Below are positions 43,459 through 51,968 of a DNA stretch of 64,000 nucleotides, piece after piece. The notes below the pieces were generated by a model, which had not been told where the DNA came from, searched no databases, and saw only the letters and a list, made by a program, of their open reading frames with translations. The position numbers and the translations under genes are program-made. Numbering within the stretch: position 1 is the stretch's first letter; every line of letters starts with the position of its first letter. Origin of the DNA: Rhodococcus sp. RD6.2 (GTDB lineage: Bacteria; Actinomycetota; Actinomycetes; Mycobacteriales; Mycobacteriaceae); the NCBI RefSeq assembly GCF_001040705.1, contig NZ_CVQP01000007.1:150570-214569 (forward strand), written 5' to 3'.

Positions 43459-44427
43459 GTGAGCGCGCCGGCTGTCAGTGCCCCGCCGGCTGTCGCCGAT
43501 GTCGCCGACGAGGCCGACCTGCGTGTCGTCCCCACCCGGCACCCGTGGCGCTGGGTCGTCGCGGCCGCCGCACTCGTCCTCGTCGCGCAGTTCGTGCACG
43601 GCCTGGTCGTGAACCCCGGCTGGGACTGGGCGACGTTCGCGCAGTACTTCACCGCGCCGTCGGTGCTGTCCGCGCTGTGGACGACGATCGAGCTCACGCT
43701 GTGGGGCACCGTCCTCGGATTCGGCCTCGGTGTCCTGCTCGCCGTGGCTCGACTGTCGAACAATCCGGTGCTGCAGGTGATCTCGTGGACCTACGTCTGG
43801 GCGTTCCGGTCGATCCCGCTGATCGTGCAGCTGCTGTTCTGGTTCAACATCGCCTACCTCTATCAGACGCTGACGCTGGGAATTCCGTTTGGGCCGGGGT
43901 TCCTCGAGTTCAACGTCACCGGCGTGATCTCCGGGTTCACGGCGGCGGTCGTCGGTCTCGCACTGCACCAGGCTGCGTACTCCGCGGAGATCGTCCGGGC
44001 AGGCATCATCTCCGTCGACCACGGGCAGATCGAGGCGGCGAACGCGCTGGGCATCCCTCGCGGCCGACAGTTGGTGAAGATCGTTCTGCCGCAGGCGATG
44101 CGCTCGATCCTGCCGAACGCCGCCAACGAGGTCATCAGCCTGTTCAAGGGCACCTCGATCGTCTCGACGATGGCGATCGCGGAACTCTTCTACCAGGTAC
44201 AGGTGATCTTCGGCCGCAACGGTCGCGTGGTTCCGCTGTTGATGGTCGCGACCGTCTGGTACATCGTGCTGACCACGCTGCTGTCCATCGCGCAGTACTA
44301 CATCGAACGGCACTATGCCCGCGGATCGGCTCGCGCATTGCCGCTTACGCCCTGGCAGAGGGTGGTCGCGAAGTATCGCGAGATCCGCGACACCAGTCAC
44401 GGCGCACCGAGGGGAGCGACACGGTGA
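43459..44427 (+). CDS. Polar amino-acid-type ABC transporter permease
   Basis: A 322-residue HisM/GlnP-type permease with about five membrane helices after a 45-residue hydrophilic start, and the EAA loop [29 protein letters not shown] (about residues 190-225). GTG at 43459 follows a tiny ORF (43436-43462) whose stop overlaps it. Its stop overlaps the ATPase start (GTGA). It is under the SAM riboswitch and probably imports a sulfur-containing amino acid such as cystine or an S-alkyl cysteine. Confidence 0.85.
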   Translation: MSAPAVSAPPAVADVADEADLRVVPTRHPWRWVVAAAALVLVAQFVHGLVVNPGWDWATFAQYFTAPSVLSALWTTIELTLWGTVLGFGLGVLLAVARLSNNPVLQVISWTYVWAFRSIPLIVQLLFWFNIAYLYQTLTLGIPFGPGFLEFNVTGVISGFTAAVVGLALHQAAYSAEIVRAGIISVDHGQIEAANALGIPRGRQLVKIVLPQAMRSILPNAANEVISLFKGTSIVSTMAIAELFYQVQVIFGRNGRVVPLLMVATVWYIVLTTLLSIAQYYIERHYARGSARALPLTPWQRVVAKYREIRDTSHGAPRGATR

Positions 44428-45206
44428 CGGGCCCCGAGGTGCAGGCGGTGCATGCCGTCGACGTGCGCGGGGTGCACAAGTCCTTCGGCGCACTGGAGGT
44501 TCTCAAGGGTGTCGACCTGACCGTCCGGCAGGGTGAGGTGACGGTGATCCTCGGCCCCTCCGGTTCAGGGAAGTCGACGCTGCTGCGCACGCTGAACCAC
44601 CTGGAGAAGGTGGACCGCGGCACCATCCGCATCGACGGTGAACTCGTCGGGTACCGCCGCCGCGGCAGTGTCCTGCGCGAGCTGCGGGACCGGGAGATCC
44701 TGCGTCAGCGCTCGAAGATCGGGTTCGTCTTCCAGAACTTCAACCTGTTCCCGCATCTCACGGTTCTCGAGAACGTCACGGAGGCACCGGTGTCCGCGCA
44801 GCGCCGCGACCGCACCGAGGTGACGGCCGAGGCCAGGCAACTGCTGGACCGGGTGGGTGTCGCCGACAAGGCGGACCAGTATCCGAAGCAGTTGTCGGGT
44901 GGTCAGCAGCAGCGGGTGGCCATCGCCCGTGCGCTGGCGTTGCGCCCCAACGTCATCCTGTTCGACGAGCCCACCTCGGCCCTCGACCCCGAACTCGTCG
45001 GCGAGGTGCTCGACGTCATCCGAGACCTCGCGGGCGCGGGCGCGACCCTCGTCATCGTCACTCACGAGATCGGGTTCGCCCGGGAGGTCGCGGACACGGT
45101 CGTGTTCATGGACGACGGCGTGATCGTCGAGCAGGGCCCGCCGCGACAGGTGCTCGACCACCCGACCCACGACCGCACTCGCGCCTTCCTGTCGCGCGTG
45201 CTCTGA
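44424..45206 (+). CDS. Polar amino-acid-type ABC transporter ATP-binding protein
   Basis: A 260-residue ATPase. Walker [10 protein letters not shown] (about residue 41), signature [15 protein letters not shown], Walker [16 protein letters not shown] and the GlnQ-like [16 protein letters not shown]-loop. An insertion [22 protein letters not shown] at about residues 74-95 is longer than in the usual GlnQ. Its GTG start overlaps the permease stop. The lipoprotein follows by 33 bases with a clear GGAAGGA site. Confidence 0.88.
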   Translation: MTGPEVQAVHAVDVRGVHKSFGALEVLKGVDLTVRQGEVTVILGPSGSGKSTLLRTLNHLEKVDRGTIRIDGELVGYRRRGSVLRELRDREILRQRSKIGFVFQNFNLFPHLTVLENVTEAPVSAQRRDRTEVTAEARQLLDRVGVADKADQYPKQLSGGQQQRVAIARALALRPNVILFDEPTSALDPELVGEVLDVIRDLAGAGATLVIVTHEIGFAREVADTVVFMDDGVIVEQGPPRQVLDHPTHDRTRAFLSRVL

Positions 45207-45239
45207 ACAGTTCTCAACGAAAGATCCAGGAAGGAAACG

Positions 45240-46208
45240 ATGTCCGCCACCATCCGCCGCACGAGGTTGTTCGCCTCGGCTCTGACCGCCGTCGCCCTGT
45301 TGGCGGGTGCCGCGTGCAGTTCGGGCGAGGCCGCCGAACCCGACGCCGCGACCGCAGCCGGATACAACCTGACGGCTGAGCAGAACCGCATCACCACGGA
45401 CGAGGTACCGGACATCGCCGCGAAGGTGCCGCAGGCGATCCGGGATCGAGGGACGCTGATCGTCACGGGGTCGGCCGGCACGGCGCCGCCGCTGCGTTTC
45501 TACGCCGACGACGACAAGACGATCATCGGATCCGAAACGGACATCGCGTATCTCATCGGCGACGTCCTCGGCCTCGACATCGAACTGACCGCTGCCGACT
45601 GGGCGCAGAACTTCGTCCGCATCGACTCCGGCGAAGCGGACACGTTCATCTCGAACGTCACCGTCACCGAGGAGCGCAAGGAGAAGTACGACTTCGCCAC
45701 CTACCGCCTCGACAGCCTGGCCGTCGAGGTCAAGAAGGGCAGCGGCATCACCTTCTCGGGACCGAAGGACATCGCAGGCCTGAAGATCGGAGTCGGTTCC
45801 GGAACCAACCAGGAAGCCCTGCTGGTCGAGTGGAACGAGCAGAACGTCGCGGCCGGACTCGAGCCCGCCGAGATCCTGTACTACCAGCAGGCCACCGACT
45901 ACTATCTGGCGCTCGGCTCCGGCCGGATCGACGCCTACGTCGGCCCGAATCCGTCGTCCTCGTTCCACGCCCTGCAGACCGGTGAAACCGAAGTCGCGGG
46001 GACCTTCTCGGGTGCGGGACTCGACCTCCAGGGTGAGATCGCCGTCTTGACGAAGAAGGACAACGGGCTCGTCGGTGCGATCCACGAGGCGCTCAATCAC
46101 CTCATCGAGAACGGCGCGTACGCACAGGTGCTGGAGCGGTGGGGAATCCAGACCGAAGCGCTCGACGCGTCCGAGATCAACCCGCCCGGCCTGCCGAAGA
46201 AGCAGTAG
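45240..46208 (+). CDS. Amino-acid-type ABC transporter substrate-binding lipoprotein
   Basis: A 322-residue lipoprotein with lipobox LLAGAAC (Cys about 26). The SBP_bac_3 fold shows ADWAQNFVRIDSGEADTFISNVTVTEERKEKYDFATY and GPKDIAGLKIGVGSGT. Family members bind polar amino acids in the cleft. The ATG at 45240 is preceded by GGAAGG. With the two preceding genes it makes a complete importer. The cargo is inferred to be a sulfur amino acid from the riboswitch. Confidence 0.88.
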   Translation: MSATIRRTRLFASALTAVALLAGAACSSGEAAEPDAATAAGYNLTAEQNRITTDEVPDIAAKVPQAIRDRGTLIVTGSAGTAPPLRFYADDDKTIIGSETDIAYLIGDVLGLDIELTAADWAQNFVRIDSGEADTFISNVTVTEERKEKYDFATYRLDSLAVEVKKGSGITFSGPKDIAGLKIGVGSGTNQEALLVEWNEQNVAAGLEPAEILYYQQATDYYLALGSGRIDAYVGPNPSSSFHALQTGETEVAGTFSGAGLDLQGEIAVLTKKDNGLVGAIHEALNHLIENGAYAQVLERWGIQTEALDASEINPPGLPKKQ

Positions 46209-46212
46209 CGAC

Positions 46213-47343
46213 ATGGTGCAGGTGAACGGACCGGTCGACGTCGTGGTCGTCGGAGGTGGTGTGATCGGGTCGGCCGCGGCGTGGCGGTTGGCGGCGCGCG
46301 GGCGGTCGGTGGTGCTGCTGGAGCAGTTCGGACCGGGCCACCGGCGCGGCGCCTCGCACGGCACGTCCCGGATATATCGGCAGGCGTACGAGGATGATTT
46401 CCACACCACCCTCGCCGGTCGCGCGTTGCCGCTGTGGCGTGCGGCCGAGAAGCTCGCCGGTACCCGGGTACTGACGTTGACCGGTGCGGTGGACCACGGG
46501 CACCCCGTCTGCACCCTGGCCCGCGCGAAGACCCTCGCCACGCTGGGGATCGCACACGAGGTCCTCGACCCGGCGGAGGCGGAGAAGCGCTGGCCCGGAA
46601 TGCGATTCGACACCTCGGTGCTCTTCCATCCGGCGGCGGGTCGTCTGCACGCGGACCGGTCGGTGCAGGTGTTGAAGGACGCGGCGCAGCGCGCGGGCGC
46701 CGAGGTGCGGCATCGGGCCGCGGTACGCGAGATCCACGGCGCGGCAACCGGGGTCGAAGTGGTCACCGACACCGGCGTGGTCCGGGCCCGCCATGCGGTG
46801 CTCGCCGCGGGTGCCTGGACGAGGAGTCTGCTCGCCAGTACGAGCATCGCGCCGACTCCCGTGCTGCCGCCACTGCGGACCACCCAGGAGCAGCCTGCTC
46901 ACTTCGTCCCGGTGATCGATGCGGAGTGGCCGAGTTTCGTCCATCACCCCGGAGCGGAGCTGGCCGGCGAGGGAATCTACGGACTCGGCTCGGAATCCGG
47001 CATCAAGATCGGTGAGCACGGCACCGGCCCGGTGGTGCATCCGGACACGCGTGACTTCCGGGCCGACCCGGACGGTGTGCAGCGCCTCGCCGACTACGCC
47101 TCGGTGTGGTTGCCCGGAGTGGACGCGTCCACCGCTGTGGCCGACACCTGCCTGTACACCAGCACTCCGGACAGTCGCTTCGTGGTGGACCGACTCGGCG
47201 ACGTCACGGTCGCTGCCGGATTCTCCGGACACGGCTTCAAGTTCGCGCCCGCGGTGGGTGACCTGGTCGCCGGGCTCGCCGCAGGGGACGTCAGGTCCCC
47301 GGAGCCGTTCCGGTTCGGACCGCGGGCGGCGGTGGTCGCATGA
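46213..47343 (+). CDS. Sarcosine-oxidase-like FAD amine oxidase
   Basis: A 376-residue DAO-family flavoprotein of the monomeric sarcosine oxidase type. FAD motif VVGGGVIGSAAAWRLAARG (about residue 10), then HGTSRIYRQAYEDDFHT, and DTCLYTSTPDSRFVVD with the Cys (about 315) that holds FAD covalently in MSOX. Such enzymes oxidise N-methyl or secondary amino acids to imines. Its place in a SAM-controlled organosulfur operon suggests an N-alkyl or S-containing amino acid substrate, not shown. Its stop overlaps the next start (ATGA). Confidence 0.8.
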   Translation: MVQVNGPVDVVVVGGGVIGSAAAWRLAARGRSVVLLEQFGPGHRRGASHGTSRIYRQAYEDDFHTTLAGRALPLWRAAEKLAGTRVLTLTGAVDHGHPVCTLARAKTLATLGIAHEVLDPAEAEKRWPGMRFDTSVLFHPAAGRLHADRSVQVLKDAAQRAGAEVRHRAAVREIHGAATGVEVVTDTGVVRARHAVLAAGAWTRSLLASTSIAPTPVLPPLRTTQEQPAHFVPVIDAEWPSFVHHPGAELAGEGIYGLGSESGIKIGEHGTGPVVHPDTRDFRADPDGVQRLADYASVWLPGVDASTAVADTCLYTSTPDSRFVVDRLGDVTVAAGFSGHGFKFAPAVGDLVAGLAAGDVRSPEPFRFGPRAAVVA

Positions 47344-47849
47344 GGGCCGGTTCTCGTCGACTCGAGGTGCGCACGGTGACGCAGGACGATCCGCTCGCCG
47401 AGCCCCTTCTCGAGGAACTGGCGTACGAGTACAGCACCCGGTACGAGCGTCCCTTCGAGGAACAGTTCGAGGCGCTGACCACCCACCCGGGCGAGGAGTT
47501 CGCACCGCCGGATGGGGCGCTGCTGATTCTCGTCGAGGACGGGGAGCCGGTGGCGGGAGGCGCATTCCGTCGCTACGACGAGACGACGGCGGAACTGAAA
47601 CGCATCTGGACGTCGGCGGGCCATCGGCGCCGCGGACTCGGCCGAATCGTTCTCGCGGAACTCGAGGTGGAGGCGATGATGCGCGGCTACACCCGCATCT
47701 ACCTGACCACGGGATGGCGTCAGCCCGAGGCCGTTGCGCTGTACCTGGCGGCCGACTACACCGCGCTGTTCGATCCGACGCGGCCGTCGGAGGAGATCGG
47801 TCCGCATCCGTTCGAGAAGCACCTGATCCGAAAGGCACACTCCGCGTGA
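47340..47849 (+). CDS. GNAT family N-acetyltransferase
   Basis: A 169-residue acetyltransferase. The acetyl-CoA loop reads AGHRRRGLGRIVLAELE (about residues 94-110), after the strand TAELKRIWTS, and RIYLTTGWRQPEAVALYLAADY contains the C-terminal part. In the Bacillus ytmI operon a GNAT enzyme N-acetylates S-methylcysteine before monooxygenation; the same role is proposed here by context. ATG at 47340 overlaps the oxidase stop; its own stop overlaps the next start. Confidence 0.85.
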   Translation: MRAGSRRLEVRTVTQDDPLAEPLLEELAYEYSTRYERPFEEQFEALTTHPGEEFAPPDGALLILVEDGEPVAGGAFRRYDETTAELKRIWTSAGHRRRGLGRIVLAELEVEAMMRGYTRIYLTTGWRQPEAVALYLAADYTALFDPTRPSEEIGPHPFEKHLIRKAHSA

Positions 47850-48892
47850 AATTCCTGCTCCTCAGCTTGATCACCCATCAACCCGACCCCGTGTCGGGGG
47901 AGTGGCTCGACCCCGCGGCCCGACTCAAGGAGGTCGTCGACACCGCCGTCCTCGCGGAGCAGTTGGGCTTCGAGGGTTTCGCCGTCGGGGAGCGCCACGA
48001 GCGGCCGTTCCTCGCATCGGCGCCGCCGGTGGTCCTCGGCAACATCGCCGCCCGGACCTCCACTCTCGAACTGTGGACCGGAGTGACGACGCTCAGTCTG
48101 CTCGACCCGGTCCGCGCCTTCGAGGACTACTCCACCCTGGACAATCTGTCGGGCGGACGGCTCCAGCTCATGATCGGGAAGGGCAACGGCACTGCCCAGG
48201 CCGACTTGTTTCACGTGACACCAGACGACCAGTGGGAACGCAATCGTGAAGGGTACGAACTACTCCGGGCGTTGTGGGAGAACGAGAGCGTCACCTGGGA
48301 TGCGAAGTTCCGGCCTCCGCTGACCGACGCGGTCACGGTGCCGCGGCCGTTGCAGCCGCGCCTGACGATCTGGCACGGCAGCGCGACCAGCCGCGACTCC
48401 GTGGATCTCGCCGCGAAGTACGGCGACCCGGTGTTCTCGGCGAACGTCACCAACCCCATCGAGCCGTACGCCGACCTGATCGACCACTACCGGCAGCGCT
48501 GGATCGCCTACGGGCACGACCCGGCGGACGCCCGTGTCGGCGCAGGCACCGCGGGACTGTACGTGGCCCGCACGTCGCAGGAGGCCGTCGAACGCTACCG
48601 ACCGCTGTTCGAGCAGCGGCTGCAGTTCGCGCGGGAAACCGGGCTGCCGGTGGTATTCGAGTCGATCGAGGACTTCGTCGACCGCAGTTCCGCACTGATC
48701 GGCAGTCCGCAGCAGGTCGTCGACAAGGTGTTGCGCTACCACGACCGCCTCGGGCACGAGGTCATGCACCTGACCGCCGATCGCGGCGGGCTGACGACCG
48801 CGGAGCAACGCGCGAGCCTCGAACTGTTCCAGGCCGAGGTGGCCCCCGCACTGAGAGCGACCGTCCCGAACCTGAGGAGATCATTCGCATGA
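47846..48892 (+). CDS. Luciferase-like (LLM class) flavin-dependent monooxygenase
   Basis: A 348-residue TIM-barrel protein of the bacterial luciferase family: LAEQLGFEGFAVGERHERPFLA near residue 40, LSGGRLQLMIGKGNG (about 107) and IGSPQQVVDKVLRYHD near the end are the usual FMN-binding and closing segments. Such enzymes need FMNH2 from a separate reductase. GTG at 47846 overlaps the GNAT stop. It probably takes part in oxygenation of an organosulfur compound. Confidence 0.85.
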   Translation: MKFLLLSLITHQPDPVSGEWLDPAARLKEVVDTAVLAEQLGFEGFAVGERHERPFLASAPPVVLGNIAARTSTLELWTGVTTLSLLDPVRAFEDYSTLDNLSGGRLQLMIGKGNGTAQADLFHVTPDDQWERNREGYELLRALWENESVTWDAKFRPPLTDAVTVPRPLQPRLTIWHGSATSRDSVDLAAKYGDPVFSANVTNPIEPYADLIDHYRQRWIAYGHDPADARVGAGTAGLYVARTSQEAVERYRPLFEQRLQFARETGLPVVFESIEDFVDRSSALIGSPQQVVDKVLRYHDRLGHEVMHLTADRGGLTTAEQRASLELFQAEVAPALRATVPNLRRSFA

Positions 48893-50103
48893 CCCGACGT
48901 CACCCACTCCATCTCGGTGTCGCGCTCGACGGCGCGGGCTGGCATCCCGCGGCCTGGCGCGAGCCGAATTCGCGGCCCCACGAACTGTTCTCTGGTTCCT
49001 ACTGGACCGACCTCGCCGCCACCGCACAGCGCGGACTGCTCGACTTCCTCACCATCGAGGACAGCCTGTCGGTGCCGGCCAACCCGTACGTCGCCGAGGA
49101 CCCGGACGCAGTCGATCAGGTGCGGGCGCGACTGGACGCGCATCTCGTTGCCGCACGCATCGCCCCCACGACGCGGCACCTCGGCCTGATACCGACGATC
49201 ACCACCACCCACACCGAGCCGTTCCACGTGTCGAAGGCCCTGGCAACACTGGACTACACGTCGCGTGGTCGCGCGGGATGGCAGGTGAAGGTGTCGTCGT
49301 CGGCGCAGGAGGCCGCGCATTTCGGGCGCCGTGACGTTCCCGGTCTCGACAAACGCGACCGGGAGGCGTTGGCGAACGGGGAACTTCCCGGGTTCGTGGC
49401 CGACCTGTTCGACGAGGCCGCCGATGTCGCCGACGTGGTGCGCCGGCTCTGGGACAGCTGGGAGGACGACGCGGAGATCCGCGACGTTCCGACCAGACGA
49501 TTCATCGACCGCGACAAGTTGCATCACATCGACTTCGAGGGGCGGTTCTTCAGCGTGCGCGGACCGTCGATCACGCCGCGACCGCCGCAAGGGCAGCCCG
49601 TTGTCACCGCGCTCGCCCACCGGGACGTCGCCTACGAACTGGCCGCGTGTGCAGCCGATCTGGTGTTCACGACACCGACCGAGACCAACGGCCCGCAGGT
49701 GCTGGCCGATGTCGTAGCGGCCGCGGCGAACGTGGGCCGCCGCGGCGAGCCGCTCCGCGTGTACGCGGACGTGCTCGTCTTCCTCGACACCGAACGGGAG
49801 TCCGGTTCGGCCCGGTTGCGCCGACTCGACGATGTCGCGGGCAACGAACTCGTGACCGACGCGACGGTGTTCGCAGGCAGCGCAGCCGATCTCGCGGACC
49901 TGCTCGAGTCCTGGCACGGCTTCGACGGGTTCCGGATTCGTCCTGGCGTCGCGGTGGACGACCTCGAAGCCGTGACCTCGACGCTGATTCCGGAACTGCA
50001 GCGGCGCGGACTGTTCCGCACCGAGTACCCCGACACGTCGCTGCGCGGACTGCTCGCACTGCCGACCGCCGTACCCAACCGCTACGGCGCCCCCGCAGCC
50101 TGA
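48889..50103 (+). CDS. LLM class flavin monooxygenase (NtaA/SnaA-like), first of a duplicated pair
   Basis: A 404-residue luciferase-like enzyme with GLIPTITTTHTEPFHVSKALATLDYTSRGRAGWQV (about residues 98-133) and LWDSWEDDAEIRDV, and the typical substrate-binding loop FFSVRGPSITPRPPQGQP. It is closely similar to the protein at 57042-58145. It overlaps the previous gene by 4 bases and precedes the 452-residue partner by 15 bases. Role in sulfur release or oxidation inferred. Confidence 0.85.
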   Translation: MTRRHPLHLGVALDGAGWHPAAWREPNSRPHELFSGSYWTDLAATAQRGLLDFLTIEDSLSVPANPYVAEDPDAVDQVRARLDAHLVAARIAPTTRHLGLIPTITTTHTEPFHVSKALATLDYTSRGRAGWQVKVSSSAQEAAHFGRRDVPGLDKRDREALANGELPGFVADLFDEAADVADVVRRLWDSWEDDAEIRDVPTRRFIDRDKLHHIDFEGRFFSVRGPSITPRPPQGQPVVTALAHRDVAYELAACAADLVFTTPTETNGPQVLADVVAAAANVGRRGEPLRVYADVLVFLDTERESGSARLRRLDDVAGNELVTDATVFAGSAADLADLLESWHGFDGFRIRPGVAVDDLEAVTSTLIPELQRRGLFRTEYPDTSLRGLLALPTAVPNRYGAPAA

Positions 50104-50118
50104 ACTCAGGAGAGACCC

Positions 50119-51477
50119 ATGAGCACAGCCAAGAAGCAGGTCATCCTCGGCGCATATCTGGGCGGCGTCAACCACCACACCGCCTGGTGGCATCCAGATG
50201 CCGGCAGTCAGATCGACTTCGACTCCTTCGAACACACCGCCGTGACCGCCGAGCGCGGAAAGTTCGACTTCTTCTTCCTCGCCGAAGGTCTCGCGTTGCG
50301 CGAACGCGCCGGTGAGGTCTTCGACCAGGACGTCGTCGGGCGTCCCGACACCTTGACGGTCCTCGCGTCGCTCGCCGCGGTCACCGAGCACCTGGGCCTC
50401 GCGGGCACCATCAACGCCACCTTCAACGAGCCCTACGAGCTGGCACGGCAGTTCGCCACCCTGGACCGGTTGTCCGGTGGCCGCGCCGCATGGAACGTCG
50501 TCACCTCCTTCGACGCGTTCACCGGCCAGAACTTCCGGCGCGGCGGATTCCTGTCGCACTCGCAGCGGTACGTCCGCGCGGACGAGGCGGTCGAAGCAGT
50601 GCGGAAGCTGTGGGATTCGTGGCGGGACGACGACATCGTGGCCGACCCGGTGACCGGCCGGTTCCTGAGTCGGCCCGACGCAGGCGCCTTCGAATTCCAC
50701 GGCAGTCAGTTCGACATCGGCGGGCGCTTCACGGTGCCCCGCAGCCCACAGGGCCGGCCGGTACTCCTGCAGGCGGGAGTGTCGCCGCAGGGGCGTGATT
50801 TCGCCGCAGCCAACGCCGACGCGATCTTCTCGCCGTACGGAAGCCTGCCCGAGGCGTCGGAGTACTACCGGGACGTCAAGGCGCGCGCGGTCGCCGCGGG
50901 TCGGAGTCCCGACGACCTCAAGATCCTGCCGTCGGCGAGTTTCGTGATCGGTGACAGCGAAGCCGACGCCCGAGAGAAGTACCTCGACATCCGTGACCAA
51001 CAGGTCACCGGGCAGACGGCACTGATCCTGCTCGAACAGCTGTGGAACAGGGACCTGTCGGCGTACGACCCGGACGGGCCGATCCCGGACATCGACCCCG
51101 ATCCGGAGGCGCCGCCGATCATCCAGGGTCGCGCGTTCATCCACCAGGACCGGTTCGACACCGTCGCGAAGCTGCGTGCGGTGTCGGAGGCGAAGAAGCT
51201 GACGCTGCGGGAGACCGTCGCAGACCAGTTCGAACGCGGACCGATCGTCGGCACCGCGGCACAGATCGCCGAACAGATCGACGCGTTCGTCCAGAGCAAC
51301 GGCTCGGACGGGTTCATCATCGGATCACACCTCGTGCCAACGGGTCTCGACGAGTTCGTCGACCAGGTCGTGCCACTGCTCCAGGACCGAGGGGCCCTGC
51401 GCACCGAATACAGTGGCTCGACGCTCCGCGACAATCTGGGCTTGCCGATTCCGGCGAACCCCGTCCCCGTCGGTTAG
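50119..51477 (+). CDS. NtaA/SnaA/DszA family flavin monooxygenase, second of the pair
   Basis: A 452-residue monooxygenase of the NtaA/SnaA/DmoA family, which includes DszA, dimethyl-sulfide monooxygenase and Bacillus CmoJ/YtnJ. Features: KFDFFFLAEGLALRE, GRPDTLTVLASLAAVT, LSGGRAAWNVVTSFDAFTGQNFRRGG, RYVRADEAVEAVRKLWDSW. Reduced FMN comes from a partner reductase not visible here. Family members cleave C-S or C-N bonds. It is closely similar to the 58160-59548 protein. A strong terminator follows. Confidence 0.88.
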   Translation: MSTAKKQVILGAYLGGVNHHTAWWHPDAGSQIDFDSFEHTAVTAERGKFDFFFLAEGLALRERAGEVFDQDVVGRPDTLTVLASLAAVTEHLGLAGTINATFNEPYELARQFATLDRLSGGRAAWNVVTSFDAFTGQNFRRGGFLSHSQRYVRADEAVEAVRKLWDSWRDDDIVADPVTGRFLSRPDAGAFEFHGSQFDIGGRFTVPRSPQGRPVLLQAGVSPQGRDFAAANADAIFSPYGSLPEASEYYRDVKARAVAAGRSPDDLKILPSASFVIGDSEADAREKYLDIRDQQVTGQTALILLEQLWNRDLSAYDPDGPIPDIDPDPEAPPIIQGRAFIHQDRFDTVAKLRAVSEAKKLTLRETVADQFERGPIVGTAAQIAEQIDAFVQSNGSDGFIIGSHLVPTGLDEFVDQVVPLLQDRGALRTEYSGSTLRDNLGLPIPANPVPVG

Positions 51478-51488
51478 GTCGACCGCCT

Positions 51489-51533
51489 CGACGAAAGCCC
51501 AGTCGCACCGTTGGTGCGACTGGGCTTTCGTCG
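51489..51533 (+). terminator. Terminator of operon B, 21-bp stem
   Basis: A perfect 21-bp stem (51489-51509 with 51513-51533) with a 3-base loop lies 11 bases after the monooxygenase stop. The arm contains CTTTCG, but no long U-tract follows. Confidence 0.8.
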
Positions 51534-51604
51534 GCGTTGCGCGGCTTCATGTCCGGGTCGAACGGCGCCCTGTCGTGTCGGTGAGAAGAGTTGCGATCGT
51601 GATG

Positions 51605-51643
51605 ACGCAAAGGGTTCGCCCCGTACGCCGTGATCGCTAGCGT
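51605..51643 (+). promoter_or_regulatory. Promoter of operon C with shared ACGCAAAGGGT element
   Basis: ACGCAAAGGGT (51605-51615) is identical to the element at 43243. It overlaps a -35-like TTCGCC (51615-51620), separated by exactly 17 bases from a -10-like TAGCGT (51638-51643). Transcription would start at about 51650, right at the riboswitch. Confidence 0.5.
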
Positions 51644-51650
51644 GTGAAAC

Positions 51651-51741
51651 GACCATCCAGAGCGACCGAGAGACCCGGCTCGACGACGTCGCAGCAACCC
51701 CCTGTGGGCAGGTGAGGGTGCTACTGCCGGGAACGATGGAG
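51651..51741 (+). ncRNA. SAM riboswitch, S-box-type aptamer, copy 2
   Basis: The same aptamer core as at 43295 recurs: AGAGCGACCGAGAGACCCGG at 51659, GCGAC/GTCGC P2, GCAACC, and GGGTGCTACTGCCGGGAACG. P1 pairs CCATC (51653-51657) with GATGG (51735-51739). The third stem differs in sequence but keeps pairing (CCTGT...GCAGG). Upstream a promoter ends at the aptamer start. The 3' side of P1 overlaps the GGAGG of the leader ORF, giving a possible direct block of translation. Confidence 0.75.
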
Positions 51742-51749
51742 GAAGTGGC

Positions 51750-51968
51750 GTGATCGGTGAGGGCCTGGTGACCGCATGGTCGCGGCTGCACATCGACCTG
51801 TGCCGGGTCTCGGCGGACTTCTGTCACTTGTCGACCGCTCTGGGTTCGAACAGCCTTCCCCTTCCTCAGATCATGGAGCCTCGGTGTCCTTCTCGTTCAC
51901 TTCCTCGGCTGCGCGGCGACGCGCAGCGCTCGCAGTCGTCGCATCGGCTGCCCTCACCGCCGGACTGA
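51750..51968 (+). CDS. Cys-containing leader ORF overlapping the binding-protein gene
   Basis: A 72-codon ORF from GTG 51750, with GGAGG at 51738-51742. It contains RLHIDLCRVSADFCHL, a pattern like the short RLHVDLCRV-type leader peptides seen upstream of actinobacterial sulfur genes, with Cys codons at about residues 18 and 24 and a third near 46. It runs past the binding-protein start at 51884 in another reading frame, overlapping by 85 bases. Translation of the leader may affect the next gene. A leader role is inferred from sequence and position. Confidence 0.5.
   Translation: MIGEGLVTAWSRLHIDLCRVSADFCHLSTALGSNSLPLPQIMEPRCPSRSLPRLRGDAQRSQSSHRLPSPPD

Noticed and set aside
51776..51883. ATG 51776 as start of the binding-protein gene
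   Set aside because: It would add 36 residues before the signal peptide; GTG 51884 gives a normal lipoprotein signal.
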